The notes: generated from the sequence alone by a model not told the origin. 38,213 nt of DNA from an uncultured Flavobacteriales bacterium (GCA_937872175.1 CALMPI010000005.1:1-38213); one strand, 5' to 3'. Counted from the first letter of the stretch, positions 17,723 through 26,332 are shown. Numbers and translations: made by a program.

Positions 17723-17977
17723 ATGGCGAACCATAAGTCGGCCCTCAAGCGGGTGCGTCAGAGCGAGACCCGCAACGAGCGCAACCGCTACCAGCACAAG
17801 ACCACGCGCAATGCCGTGCGCGATCTGCGCAGCACCACCGACAAGAAGGCCGCCACGGCCCTTCTGCCGGAGGTGAGCGCGATGCTGGACAAGCTGGCCA
17901 AGCGCAGCGTGATCCATAAGAACAAGGCGGCCAACCTGAAGTCCTCGCTGGCCACGCATGTGAACAAGCTGAAGTGA
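17723..17977 (+). CDS. rpsT: 30S ribosomal protein S20
   Basis: 84 residues, the normal length for S20. The lysine/arginine-rich helical sequence starts [19 protein letters not shown] and carries [19 protein letters not shown] at the end. It binds 16S rRNA in the small ribosomal subunit. It is monocistronic by appearance, with its own strong promoter upstream and a terminator hairpin right after the stop. It separates the main polysaccharide block from radC and wecB. Confidence 0.97.
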   Translation: MANHKSALKRVRQSETRNERNRYQHKTTRNAVRDLRSTTDKKAATALLPEVSAMLDKLAKRSVIHKNKAANLKSSLATHVNKLK

Positions 17978-18003
17978 CCCGTGCGGTCACCGTTGCACCG
18001 GTG

Positions 18004-18037
18004 AAGGTCCTCCGAACGGGGACCTTTGCTTTTTTTT
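18004..18037 (+). terminator. rpsT intrinsic terminator
   Basis: AAGGTCC at 18004-18010 pairs with GGACCTT at 18020-18026; an uninterrupted run of eight T at 18030-18037 follows. The radC start codon lies only 5 bases beyond the T run. Confidence 0.88.
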
Positions 18038-18042
18038 AACCC

Positions 18043-18753
18043 ATGGCCGACGAGCAGCGTTCCACCCCGGGCCGGCTCACCATCCGCGAATGGGCCAGCG
18101 ACGACCGGCCTCGTGAGCGGCTGCTGAGCCACGGCGCCGGTGCATTGAGCGATGCCGAGCTCCTGGCCATCCTTATCCGGTCGGGCACCGTGCGGGCCAG
18201 CGCGCTCGATCTGGCCCGCCAGGTCCTTGTGCTCGCCAACAACGACCTCGGCCGGCTCGGCCGCTTGAGCGTGGCCCAGCTCATGCAGGTCAAGGGGCTC
18301 GGCGAGGCCAAGGCCATCGGCATCGCGGCCGCGCTGGAGCTGGGCCGTCGACGACGGGATGCGAGCCCCGAACAGCGGACGAGGATCACCACCAGTGCGG
18401 TGGCGTTCGAGCTGCTTCACCCCCTGATGGCGGACCTGATGCATGAGGAGTTCTGGCTGCTCCTGCTCGACCGCGGCAACGCCGTCACCGGCAAGGTGCG
18501 CGTCAGCCAGGGCGGCATGCACGGCACCGTGGCCGACCCGAAGGTCATCTTCCGCGAGGCGATCGACCGCCGTGCCGCAGGGGTGGTGCTCGCCCACAAC
18601 CACCCGAGCGGGCGCGCCATCCCCAGCGAAGAGGACGTCCGCCTCACCCGCAAGCTCGTTGATGGCGGGCGGCTTCTGGACATCGCCGTGCACGACCATC
18701 TCATCATCACCGCCACCGGCTACTACAGCTTTGCCGACAACGGCTCGCTCTGA
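18043..18753 (+). CDS. radC: RadC family JAB-domain protein
   Basis: 236 residues. An N-terminal helix-hairpin-helix region (SHGAGALSDAELLAILIRSG, then LMQVKGLGEAKAI) is followed by a JAB/MPN-type domain with the metal-binding motif HNHPSG at residues 185-190 and the downstream S.ED.. pattern (PSEEDVRLT). This is the usual RadC/UPF0758 layout. The family is conserved; its original DNA-repair assignment is doubtful and its biochemical role is unresolved. The gene begins 5 bases after the rpsT terminator T run, so its promoter must overlap the terminator or it relies on read-through. wecB starts 2 bases after its stop. Confidence 0.93.
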   Translation: MADEQRSTPGRLTIREWASDDRPRERLLSHGAGALSDAELLAILIRSGTVRASALDLARQVLVLANNDLGRLGRLSVAQLMQVKGLGEAKAIGIAAALELGRRRRDASPEQRTRITTSAVAFELLHPLMADLMHEEFWLLLLDRGNAVTGKVRVSQGGMHGTVADPKVIFREAIDRRAAGVVLAHNHPSGRAIPSEEDVRLTRKLVDGGRLLDIAVHDHLIITATGYYSFADNGSL

Positions 18754-18755
18754 CC

Positions 18756-19910
18756 ATGTCCGCGCCGCTCGAGATCCTGACGGTGGTGGGGGCAAGGCCC
18801 CAGCTGGTGAAGGCGGCGGTGCTGGCCCGGTGCATCGCCGATCGATTCTCCGCACGGCTTCGTCAGCGCATCCTCCACACGGGTCAGCACTACGATCCCG
18901 CGCTCTCCGATGTCTTCTTCCACGACCTGGGGCTGGCGGCGCCGGACATCTCACTCGGCGTGGGCGCGGCGTCCATCCCGGTGCAGACCGGGCGCATGTT
19001 GGAGGGCATCGCGGGTGCGATCGGTGAGCAGCGTCCCGACCTCGTGCTGGTGTTCGGCGATACCACCAGCACCCTGGCCGGAGCCCTGGCCGGGGCTCAG
19101 TGCGGGGTGCCGGTGGCCCACGTGGAGGCGGGCCTGCGTGCGCACGATCGCAGCATGCCGGAGGAGCTCAATCGCCTCGTGGCCGATCGGCTTTCCACCT
19201 GGTTGTTCTGCCCCACGGAGACCTCGGTGACCAACCTGGGCGCGGAGGGCATCCGCGATACCGCGGGTGCGGCCCATGGCCCCGATGCGCCGGCAGTGCG
19301 GCTGGTGGGCGACCTTCTTTGCGACCATGTGCTGGCCACGCTCCCACGGGCCGAGGAACGCTCACTGGCACTGCGCTCCATGGGGCTGCGCCCGGACGGC
19401 TATCTTCTGGCCACGGTGCACCGCGCCGCGAACAGCAACGATGTGGACCGGCTCTCGGGGATCGTCGAGGGCCTGCGCATGTCCGCCCGGGCCACGGGCC
19501 TGCCGGTGGTGTGGCCCCTTCATCCGCGTGTGCGGCAACTGCTCGACGGCCCCGCGCACGCCGGTGTCAACGAGCGGTTGCGGCGGAGCCCGGAACTGCG
19601 TGTGGTGGCCCCGCAAGGCCCCCTTGACATGCTGGCCCTCACCCGGCATGCGGCCGTGGTGATCACCGATTCCGGTGGTTTGCAGAAGGAGGCCGCCATC
19701 CTTCAACGGCCCTGCGTGGTGCTCCGCGACCGCACGGAATGGGTGGAGCTTGTGAGCTCCGGAAGGGCCACGCTGGCGGATGCGGACCCCGGCCGGATCG
19801 CGGCCGCGGCGCAAGCGGGTATCGGGCTGCACCTCGCCGATCCGTCCGGTCTGTACGGGGATGGTGATTCGGCAGGACGCATCTGTTCCATCCTGCTCGG
19901 TGAGCGCTGA
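18756..19910 (+). CDS. wecB: UDP-N-acetylglucosamine 2-epimerase (non-hydrolysing)
   Basis: 384 residues. Family motifs are VVGARPQLVKAAVLAR, HTGQHYDPALSDVFF, LVFGDTTSTLAGALAG, HVEAGLRAHDRSMPEELNR, and ITDSGGLQKEAAILQRPCVVLRD. The enzyme interconverts UDP-GlcNAc and UDP-ManNAc in the cytoplasm. It would feed the GT26 (WecG-like) transferase encoded at 15.5 kb. It sits directly after radC and 3 bases before the toroid protein gene, heading a four-gene block (18756-23318) with very short gaps or overlaps. Confidence 0.93.
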   Translation: MSAPLEILTVVGARPQLVKAAVLARCIADRFSARLRQRILHTGQHYDPALSDVFFHDLGLAAPDISLGVGAASIPVQTGRMLEGIAGAIGEQRPDLVLVFGDTTSTLAGALAGAQCGVPVAHVEAGLRAHDRSMPEELNRLVADRLSTWLFCPTETSVTNLGAEGIRDTAGAAHGPDAPAVRLVGDLLCDHVLATLPRAEERSLALRSMGLRPDGYLLATVHRAANSNDVDRLSGIVEGLRMSARATGLPVVWPLHPRVRQLLDGPAHAGVNERLRRSPELRVVAPQGPLDMLALTRHAAVVITDSGGLQKEAAILQRPCVVLRDRTEWVELVSSGRATLADADPGRIAAAAQAGIGLHLADPSGLYGDGDSAGRICSILLGER

Positions 19911-19913
19911 TCC

Positions 19914-21095
19914 ATGCTGCGCAGTCTGGCCGACTACCTCCACTGCTGGGCGCGTCTGCTGGCGGATGCTGACGGACGGAAGCTGATCCAGGCGCATGCC
20001 CGACCGCTCCCCGTGGCCGAAGCACCTTCGCCGGAGGACATCAAGGGGGCGCTTGGCGCCGCGATGGATTGGGTGGCCCGGGCGCAGGACCACAGTGGGG
20101 ACGGAGGAATGGGCAGCCTTCATCTGGTGCGCGGCTGGGGGCGCACCTACCCCGAGACCACGGGCTATCTGATCCCAACGGTCCTGGCCGCAGGTGAACG
20201 TCTGGGACGGACGGACCTTCTCGATCGGGCCGCCCGTGCGGCCGATACCCTGCTCGCGCTGCAGCGCGCGGATGGGGGTTGGCAGGGTGGACGCGTGGGC
20301 GAGGAGCGGCCATCCGTGGTGTTCAATTCCGCGCAGGTCGTGCGTGGTATGCTCGCCATGCACGCTCGGACCGGTGAACAGCGCTTCCTGGATGCGGCCG
20401 TGCGTGGGGGCGCCTGGATCGTTGGTGTGCAGGAGGCGGACGGCAGCTGGTCTCGTCACAACTTCATGGGCGCGGCGCGTGTGTACGACACCTATGTGGA
20501 CGCACCATTGTTGATGCTGCATCGCATCACCGGTGATCCGACGATGAAGGAGGCCGCGCTGCGGAACCTGGCATGGGTGGAAGGACGGCAGGCCGCCAAC
20601 GGCTGGTTCGCCGATGCGGACAACACCGAGAAGCACAACGAACGGCCCATCATCCACACCCTGGCCTACACGATGGACGGGCTGGCCGAATGCGGAGCGC
20701 TCCTGGAGGATGACCGATGGACCGCGATGGCCGAGGCTGCGGCGCGGCCCTTGTGCGATCGCTTCCTGGAGCACGGTGTCCTGCATGGCCGCTACGACCG
20801 GTCATGGAACGGCAGCGAAGCCTTCATCACCACCGGTGGAGCCCAGCTTGCGGTGGCCTGGCAGCGGCTGGCGCGCCTTGGCAAGGATGGCCTGTACGCC
20901 GATGCCGCGGCGCGGATGCGCGGGCTGCTGGTGGCCCTGCAGGCGCGCACCGCGGAAGGGCCTCCGGCCGCCCGCGGAGGCCTGACCGGCTCATACCCCC
21001 TCTGGGGGCGGTACGAGAAGTTCGCCTGCCCGAACTGGGCCACCAAGTACCTGGCCGACGCCCTACTTTGTGCCGACGGTCGCACGTTCTGCTGA
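19914..21095 (+). CDS. Alpha/alpha-toroid (six-hairpin-like) protein in polysaccharide locus
   Basis: 393 residues. Repeated helical hairpins with aromatic/glycine motifs (SGDGGMGSLHLVRGWG, YPETTGYLIPTVL, LQRADGGWQGG, VQEADGSWSRHNF, ARVYDTYVDAPLLML) suggest an alpha/alpha toroid as in six-hairpin glycosidases, polysaccharide lyases and prenyltransferase-like proteins. No signal peptide is present, so it is probably cytoplasmic, unlike a typical lyase. Position after wecB and before the deacetylase-like gene points to nucleotide-sugar or lipid-linked glycan processing, but no specific reaction can be assigned. A C5-epimerase-like or lyase-like activity is one possibility. Confidence 0.6.
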   Translation: MLRSLADYLHCWARLLADADGRKLIQAHARPLPVAEAPSPEDIKGALGAAMDWVARAQDHSGDGGMGSLHLVRGWGRTYPETTGYLIPTVLAAGERLGRTDLLDRAARAADTLLALQRADGGWQGGRVGEERPSVVFNSAQVVRGMLAMHARTGEQRFLDAAVRGGAWIVGVQEADGSWSRHNFMGAARVYDTYVDAPLLMLHRITGDPTMKEAALRNLAWVEGRQAANGWFADADNTEKHNERPIIHTLAYTMDGLAECGALLEDDRWTAMAEAAARPLCDRFLEHGVLHGRYDRSWNGSEAFITTGGAQLAVAWQRLARLGKDGLYADAAARMRGLLVALQARTAEGPPAARGGLTGSYPLWGRYEKFACPNWATKYLADALLCADGRTFC

Positions 21096-21117
21096 ACCCG
21101 CTGGCCGCCCTTCGCAC

Positions 21118-22404
21118 ATGCTGCTCGTCCACCTGGAGCACCCATCGCCACGCGCCCATTGGATCGTGGAACATACGATCGGGCGGATGCTGGGCGTGCC
21201 GCTGCGGATCACCAGCGACGCGACGGCGTTCCGCGAAGCCGCGGGTCCCCGGCTGAGCTATGGATCCTCGCCGATGGCCGGCGCCCTGCATGTCCCCTGG
21301 TCCGGTGCGCTGGACCAGCTGCCCGCGCAGGACCCCCCGGTGGCCCTGGTGGACGGCATGCCCGCACTCTTCCCGGTGGGTCACGCCTTCGACCTGTTCG
21401 CCGCCGCGTTCTTCCTGCTCGCCCTGGTGGATGAGCATCGTTGCCAGGCGCGCGACGCGCACGACCGCATCCCGACCGAAGCCCTGTTCACGGTGCGGAC
21501 CGGCCTGGCCGACACGCCCTGGGTCGACCGTTGGATACTGGCGCTTGGTGAACGGTTGCAGCGCTCCCATCCAACGATCCGGTCCGCGCGCGCCTTTCGA
21601 CATATCGTCACGGTGGACGTTGACAACGTGCTGCGGTATGCCGGCCGGCCCTGGGCGCGGGCGCTGGGCGCCACGGCGAAGGACCTGCTGCACCTGCGCC
21701 CGGGGGCTGCGCTGGAGCGGTGGATGGTGCGCTCCGGCCTGCTGCGCGATCCGTTCCTGCGTGGCCTCGACCTTGTGGAGCGGCATGTGGCGGACACCAG
21801 CGGGGCGATCCTATTCCTGCTGTTGCGCGGCGATGGCCCGCATGACCACGCCGTGGAGCCTGACCGGTGGCCGGCCGGGTTGCACCGCTTCCTGCGGCAC
21901 GACACGGGCCTGCGCATCGGACTGCACCCATCGTATGCGACCAGCACCGATCCCGGGCGCCTGGAGACCGAGGTGTCGATCTACGAACGGCGCCTTCAGC
22001 CACGGACGTTGATCAGCCGGCAGCACTTCCTGCGCTGGCGCCTGCCCGACACCTTGCGCCGGCTTGCGGCCGCCGGGTTCGCCGAGGAGCACAGCCTCGG
22101 CTTCGCGGACCGCCCCGGTTTCCGTGCGGCCACCTGTACGCCGTTCCCCTGGTACGATCTGGAGCGCGACCGGCCCACCCCGCTCATGCTGTGGCCCTTC
22201 GCCGCGATGGACAGTGCCCTGATCGAGCGGAACGGGCTCGATCCGGCCGGAGCGACGGCCGCCATGCGGGTGATGAGCGACGCGGTGCGCGCGGTGCAGG
22301 GCACCTTCGTGAGCGTGTGGCACGACCGCTACCTCAGCGGTCACCGCGAGTTCGCCCGATGGCCTTCGGTGTTCGAGGAGGTGGTGAAGCACGCAAGGCC
22401 ATGA
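21118..22404 (+). CDS. Polysaccharide-deacetylase-like protein (DUF7033-type)
   Basis: 428 residues. The N-terminal about 150 residues (LVHLEHPSPRAHWIVEHTIG ... LVDGMPALFPVGHAFDLFAA) match what I recall of DUF7033. The C-terminal part looks like a NodB-type (beta/alpha) deacetylase domain: HIVTVDVDNVLRY would supply the catalytic or metal-binding acids, then GLHPSYATS and SRQHFLRWRLPDTLRRL, and late TCTPFPWYDLERD. The usual reaction of NodB-like enzymes is metal-dependent N- or O-deacetylation of sugars. No signal peptide is seen. ATG 21118 is preferred over GTG 21070, which would overlap the preceding gene. The stop overlaps the next start (ATGA). Confidence 0.65.
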   Translation: MLLVHLEHPSPRAHWIVEHTIGRMLGVPLRITSDATAFREAAGPRLSYGSSPMAGALHVPWSGALDQLPAQDPPVALVDGMPALFPVGHAFDLFAAAFFLLALVDEHRCQARDAHDRIPTEALFTVRTGLADTPWVDRWILALGERLQRSHPTIRSARAFRHIVTVDVDNVLRYAGRPWARALGATAKDLLHLRPGAALERWMVRSGLLRDPFLRGLDLVERHVADTSGAILFLLLRGDGPHDHAVEPDRWPAGLHRFLRHDTGLRIGLHPSYATSTDPGRLETEVSIYERRLQPRTLISRQHFLRWRLPDTLRRLAAAGFAEEHSLGFADRPGFRAATCTPFPWYDLERDRPTPLMLWPFAAMDSALIERNGLDPAGATAAMRVMSDAVRAVQGTFVSVWHDRYLSGHREFARWPSVFEEVVKHARP

Positions 22405-23318
22405 TCAGCTACCTACGGCACGACAGGATCGACAAGGCGGCCTGGGACGCGCTGCTCGACCGCTGCGAGGGTCCGGTGTGGTACGCGCGCAGCGCGGTGC
22501 TCGATGCGGCATGTCCGGGATGGGAAGCCCTCTGGGACGACGAGCGTGGTGCGCTGATGCCGCTGACGCACCACCGCAAATGGGGCATCCCGTACCTGTA
22601 CCAGCCGTTCCCGCTCCAGCAGCTCGGCGTGTTCGCGGCGACCGATGACGCGCTGCGGAACGGCGAATTCCTCAGGGCTCTGCCGAAGCGTTTCCGCCTG
22701 GCGGACATCTACCTCACCAATGCGGCCGTGGAAGGAGCGGGCCCGGGCTGGCGCTTCACCACGCGACAGGACCAGCTGGTGCCGATGGACCGATCGATCG
22801 CGGCCATCCGCAAGGGATATAGCAGCAATCATCAGCGCAGTCTGCGGCGTGCGGAGGCGGCCGGGCTGGAGCTCGATGGCAGCATGGGCCCGGAGGCCTT
22901 CATGGACTTCCTGACCACAGCCCCCCAATGGCCCGCGTGGAAGGTGGGCCCCCGGCAACAAGGCTCCCTGGAGAGGCTGCTGCAGGTGATCCACCAGCGG
23001 GGCGAGGGCGGCTGTGCGGCGGTGCTTCACGCGGGGCGTCCGGTGGCGGCCGGTTGTTTCGTGCACCATGGCGACCGAACGATCTTCCTCAAGGGCCTCG
23101 CCCTGCCGGAGGCCCGGTCGTTGAACGCGATGCACCTGCTGATCGACCGCATGCTGGAACAGCGGGCGGGCTGTGCGCGCTGGATGGACCTGGCGGGCAG
23201 CAGTGACCCGGCGCTGGCCCGGTTCTACGCGGGCTTCGGCGCGGTGACCACCCTATATTTACACGCCTTGCTGCGACGCTTCCCCGTCAGCCTGCGAGGT
23301 CAATCCGAACAGGCATGA
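22401..23318 (+). CDS. GNAT/FemAB-like acyltransferase in polysaccharide locus
   Basis: 305 residues. The opening (MISYLRHDRIDKAAWDALLDRC, with CEGPVWYARSAVLDAACPGW) and later NHQRSLRRAEAAGLEL, AAVLHAGRPVAAGCFVHHGD, FLKGLALPEARSLNAMHLLI and GSSDPALARFYAGFGA fit the GNAT/FemAB-like acyltransferases common in exopolysaccharide loci. It probably transfers an acyl or aminoacyl group to a sugar intermediate; donor and acceptor are unknown. It overlaps its upstream neighbour by ATGA at 22401-22404 and upp by ATGA at 23315-23318, so all three are coupled. No membrane segment is seen. Confidence 0.65.
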   Translation: MISYLRHDRIDKAAWDALLDRCEGPVWYARSAVLDAACPGWEALWDDERGALMPLTHHRKWGIPYLYQPFPLQQLGVFAATDDALRNGEFLRALPKRFRLADIYLTNAAVEGAGPGWRFTTRQDQLVPMDRSIAAIRKGYSSNHQRSLRRAEAAGLELDGSMGPEAFMDFLTTAPQWPAWKVGPRQQGSLERLLQVIHQRGEGGCAAVLHAGRPVAAGCFVHHGDRTIFLKGLALPEARSLNAMHLLIDRMLEQRAGCARWMDLAGSSDPALARFYAGFGAVTTLYLHALLRRFPVSLRGQSEQA

Positions 23319-23965
23319 TCGTCGAACTGGGCAAGGAGCGCACGGTGGTGAACCAATACCTCGCGGAGATGCGGGATGTGGAGGTGCAGCGCGATCCACT
23401 GCGCTTCCGTCACAACCTCGAACGCCTGGGCATGGTGTTCGGCTACGAGCTCAGCAGAACGCTGGAGTATGAGGAGCGTGAGGTGACCACCCCGCTGGGC
23501 CTGGCCCGGGTGCCGGTGTTGCGCGAGCAGCCGGTCCTGGCCACCATCCTGCGGGCGGGCCTTCCGCTGCACCAGGGCATGCTGTCGGTGTTCGATCGGG
23601 CGGACAACGCCTTCATCAGTGCGTACCGGAAGCATCGCAAGGGCGAGGAGGGTTTTGATATCGAAGTGGAGTATCTCAGCAGCCCCACGCTGGACGACCG
23701 GGTACTGGTGCTTTGCGACCCGATGCTGGCCACCGGCCAGAGCATGCTGCTGGTGTACAAGGCCCTTCTGCGTCTGGGGCGCCCGAAGGCCCTGCATGTG
23801 GTGTCCGTGATCGCGAGCAGTGAGGGTGTGGAGCACATCCGCAAGCACCTGCCCTCGGGCACGCGCATCTGGATCGGCGCCATCGACGAGGAGATGACCG
23901 CGCAGGCCTACATCGTGCCCGGTCTGGGAGATGCGGGCGACCTGGCCTACGGTCGAAAGGTCTGA
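23315..23965 (+). CDS. upp: Uracil phosphoribosyltransferase
   Basis: 216 residues, normal length. Diagnostic segments are ATILRAGLPLHQGML, the PRPP-binding loop in LCDPMLATGQSM, and GLGDAGDLAYG near the C-terminus. The enzyme converts uracil and PRPP to UMP in pyrimidine salvage. It overlaps the preceding acyltransferase gene by four bases, an unusual link between surface-glycan genes and nucleotide salvage, perhaps just operon packing. A possible internal promoter box (TATATTTA at 23254-23261) differs from the -7 consensus at the last base. Confidence 0.95.
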   Translation: MIVELGKERTVVNQYLAEMRDVEVQRDPLRFRHNLERLGMVFGYELSRTLEYEEREVTTPLGLARVPVLREQPVLATILRAGLPLHQGMLSVFDRADNAFISAYRKHRKGEEGFDIEVEYLSSPTLDDRVLVLCDPMLATGQSMLLVYKALLRLGRPKALHVVSVIASSEGVEHIRKHLPSGTRIWIGAIDEEMTAQAYIVPGLGDAGDLAYGRKV

Positions 23966-23968
23966 GCC

Positions 23969-24451
23969 GTGCACGATGCGGCGCAGATAGCGGTGGTCGT
24001 CGCCTGGGGCATGTTGAAGATGCTGGTGGCGGCCGGTTTCGGGGTGGGCTTCGGATTCACGTTCCTGGAGACCTTCCTGTGGACGGCCGTGGGGGGCTGC
24101 CTGGGCGTGCTGGTGTTCTACCGCCTCAGCGAGCGCCTCACCGAATGGTCGCGCGAACGCTGGCTCCAGGGGCGGGCCCGCGCCCATGCGCGCGGGGTCG
24201 CGCTGCGTCGGATCTTCACCCGGCGCAACCGCTGGATCATCCGGCTGAAGCACGTCAGCGGCTACCTGGGGGTGGCCGCGCTCACCCCGCTGGTGCTCAC
24301 CATACCGCTGGGCAGCATCCTGGCCGCGCGCTTCTTCCACCACGACCGGCGCATGGTGCCCGCCCTGCTCGTTTCCGTGGTGGTGCAGGCCCTTGGCGTG
24401 TCCGCCGCGCTCACCGGTGTGGTGGGCGGCATCACCCGGGCCCTACCCTGA
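23969..24451 (+). CDS. Small membrane protein, unknown function
   Basis: Not recognised. About 160 residues with three to four hydrophobic segments (VVVAWGMLKMLVAAGFGVGF, FLWTAVGGCLGVLVFYR, GVAALTPLVLTIPLGSILAA, ALLVSVVVQALGVSAALTGV) and a very basic cytoplasmic loop (RARAHARGVALRRIFTRRNR). It is probably an inner-membrane protein. The start used is GTG 23969, three bases after upp; later ATG codons (for example 24011) would remove part of the first helix. Its TGA shares a base with the ATG of the following HAD gene, supporting a real co-translated gene. Confidence 0.7.
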   Translation: MHDAAQIAVVVAWGMLKMLVAAGFGVGFGFTFLETFLWTAVGGCLGVLVFYRLSERLTEWSRERWLQGRARAHARGVALRRIFTRRNRWIIRLKHVSGYLGVAALTPLVLTIPLGSILAARFFHHDRRMVPALLVSVVVQALGVSAALTGVVGGITRALP

Positions 24452-25152
24452 TGCGCTACCGCCACATCTTCTTCGACCTGGACCACACCCTGTGGGACTT
24501 TCGCACGAACTCGCGGGCCACGCTGCGCGAACTGCATGCGGAGCTTGGGCTTGCGGAACATGGCATCGACGATGCGGACGAGCTCATCGAGGCCTACGAG
24601 GAGGTGAACGCGGGCCTTTGGCGGCGCTATGAGGAGGGCCGCATCCCCAAGGAGGTGCTGCGCGTGCTGCGTTTCCGCAACACCCTTGGCCGGTTCGGGG
24701 TGCGCGACGAGCGGCTGGCGCACCAGCTGGCCACCGACTACCTGGACCGCTGCCCGCGCAAGCCCGCCCTGCACGCCGGTGTGCGCCCGCTGCTGGACGA
24801 TCTCGCGGCGGACCGTTCCCTTCACATCATCACCAACGGCTTCCAGGAAGTGCAGCGGGTCAAGCTCCTGAGCAGCGGCATCGCGGGGCACTTCGATGTG
24901 GTGCTCACCAGTGAACAGGCCGGCGCGGCCAAGCCGGACCCGCGTATTTTCCGTCGTGCCCTGGCCCTGGCGGGGGCCGAGGCGGGGGAGAGCCTGATGG
25001 TGGGCGATGACGCGCGGAACGACACGGGCGGCGCGCGCGCTGCGGGCCTCGATCAGGCGCACTTCATCGGGGATCCGGACACGGAGCCGGACGCGGAGGC
25101 CACCTTCCGCTTCACGCACTTCGCCGAGCTTCACCGCCTACTGCGCGGATAG
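24451..25152 (+). CDS. HAD-superfamily hydrolase (YjjG-like nucleotidase)
   Basis: 233 residues. HAD motif I FFDLDHTLWDF has Asp9 and Asp11. Motif II is in HIITNGFQ, motif III is Lys in AAKPDPRIF, and motif IV is GDDARND. The all-helical cap between motifs I and II matches YjjG/YfnB-like pyrimidine nucleotidases (dUMP/dTMP-type substrates in characterised members). Proximity to upp fits a pyrimidine salvage link, an inference. The ATG at 24451 overlaps the previous stop by one base. Its 3' end overlaps the convergent lipoprotein gene by 15 bases. Confidence 0.88.
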   Translation: MRYRHIFFDLDHTLWDFRTNSRATLRELHAELGLAEHGIDDADELIEAYEEVNAGLWRRYEEGRIPKEVLRVLRFRNTLGRFGVRDERLAHQLATDYLDRCPRKPALHAGVRPLLDDLAADRSLHIITNGFQEVQRVKLLSSGIAGHFDVVLTSEQAGAAKPDPRIFRRALALAGAEAGESLMVGDDARNDTGGARAAGLDQAHFIGDPDTEPDAEATFRFTHFAELHRLLRG

Positions 25153-25650
25153 CGCGTCAGGCTCGAAGAAGTACGTCACCGTGACGTCGCGGCCGTTGAT
25201 ATGGCTGTACTTCCTGAAGCGGATCGAGTCCGTTCCGAGCCGCAGGCCCTGGTAGTCGATCTCTCCCTTCATGCCATGGGTGGTGAAGAGCACACTGTCA
25301 CCCGCCAAACGGACCGCCGACCGATGCACGGCGCTGTTGCCGCCGGTGGGGGTGGAGGGCACGAGGAGCACCTTCAGACCGTCGGCATCCTTGGCCATGC
25401 CGGCGGTATGCATCACGTAGCCTTCCGGGAAGAAGCGCATCATGTAGCCCACACCGCCCAACCTGGCGCGGTACACACCGTCCACGCGCACGGCGCCCTC
25501 GGACAGCGGGGTGAGCGCCACTGCGGGAGCGGGCGGGGCCTGTGGTTCCGGGCTGCCGTCGGCCGTCCCTTCAGGCGCCGGGTCGCCGCTGTTGCAGGCG
25601 ACCAGCAAGGATGCGGTGAGGAGGAGCGGAAGCAGGTGGGGGATGCGCAT
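25138..25650 (-). CDS. Secreted lipoprotein, unknown function
   Basis: 170 residues. The lipoprotein signal peptide MRIPHLLPLLLTASLLVAC has the lipobox LLVAC, followed by the charged/proline linker NSGDPAPEGTADGSPEPQAP. The mature domain contains VYRARLGGVGYMMRFFPEGYVMH and ends SHINGRDVTVTYFFEPDAL, likely a small beta-rich domain; no family recognised. It lies 2 bases downstream of psd and is probably the last gene of the rsfS-ftsH-cdsA-psd run. Its 3' end overlaps that of the convergent HAD gene, leaving no room for a separate terminator. Start 25650 is fixed by the signal peptide; the longer open frame upstream lies antiparallel over psd in another frame. Confidence 0.82.
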   Translation of the reverse strand: MRIPHLLPLLLTASLLVACNSGDPAPEGTADGSPEPQAPPAPAVALTPLSEGAVRVDGVYRARLGGVGYMMRFFPEGYVMHTAGMAKDADGLKVLLVPSTPTGGNSAVHRSAVRLAGDSVLFTTHGMKGEIDYQGLRLGTDSIRFRKYSHINGRDVTVTYFFEPDALSAQ

Positions 25651-25652
25651 GG

Positions 25653-26318
25653 TCAGGCGTTGGGGAAACGGGCGATGACGGTGGTGGAGCCCTGTACGTT
25701 GTCGCCCAAGGCCACCTTCACCTGCGAGCCCAGCGGCAGGAAGACATCCACGCGCGAGCCGAACTTGATGAAGCCGAACTCGCGGCCCTGATCGGCGTTG
25801 GCACCGGCCGTGCTGTAGGTGCAGATGCGGCGCGCGAGCGCCCCGGCGATCTGGCGGAAGAGCACCTCGCCATGCCGTGCGTGGCGCACCACCACGGTGC
25901 TGCGCTCGTTCTCCGTGCTGCTCTTCGGGTGCCAGGCCACCAGGTATTTGCCGGGGTGATAGCGCGCATAGCTCACGATGCCGGCCACGGGGTACCAGTT
26001 CACGTGCACGTTCAGCGGGCTCATGAAGATGCTCACCTGCAGGCGGCGGTCGTTGAAGTGCTCGGGCTCGTGCACCTCCTCGATGGCCACCACCCGGCCA
26101 TCGGCCGGCGACACGATGGCGCCTTCGTCCACGGTGACGGTGCGCCGCGGCACGCGGAAGAACCAGAGCACGATGAGGAAGACGAGGAGGAGCGGCGCGG
26201 CGATGGCGATGCGCAGCGCCGCCGGCGCGGAGTCCCACTGCATCAACCCATAGAGGGCGAAGCACAGGACGGCGGTGGCCAGCAGAAGGGTGGCGGTGCC
26301 TTCGCGGTGGATGCCCAT
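25653..26318 (-). CDS. psd: Phosphatidylserine decarboxylase proenzyme (short type)
   Basis: 221 residues. Two N-terminal hydrophobic segments, then SPADGRVVAIEE, SIFMSPLNVHVNWYPVAG, YHPGKYLVAWHPKSS and FGFIKFGSRVDVFLP, the conserved core of the short archaeal/bacterial Psd type. The self-cleavage site is QGST, with cleavage between Gly210 and Ser211 creating the pyruvoyl group. The enzyme makes phosphatidylethanolamine at the inner membrane from the CDP-diacylglycerol-derived phosphatidylserine. cdsA lies 42 bases upstream, and a -7-like box in that gap suggests its own promoter. Confidence 0.93.
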   Translation of the reverse strand: MGIHREGTATLLLATAVLCFALYGLMQWDSAPAALRIAIAAPLLLVFLIVLWFFRVPRRTVTVDEGAIVSPADGRVVAIEEVHEPEHFNDRRLQVSIFMSPLNVHVNWYPVAGIVSYARYHPGKYLVAWHPKSSTENERSTVVVRHARHGEVLFRQIAGALARRICTYSTAGANADQGREFGFIKFGSRVDVFLPLGSQVKVALGDNVQGSTTVIARFPNA

Positions 26319-26332
26319 GGGAGCGTGGCGGC

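Noticed and set aside
16232..17959. 575-codon minus-strand open frame opposite the priming transferase and rpsT
   Set aside because: It crosses two clear genes, a promoter and their intergenic gap; no recognisable product.
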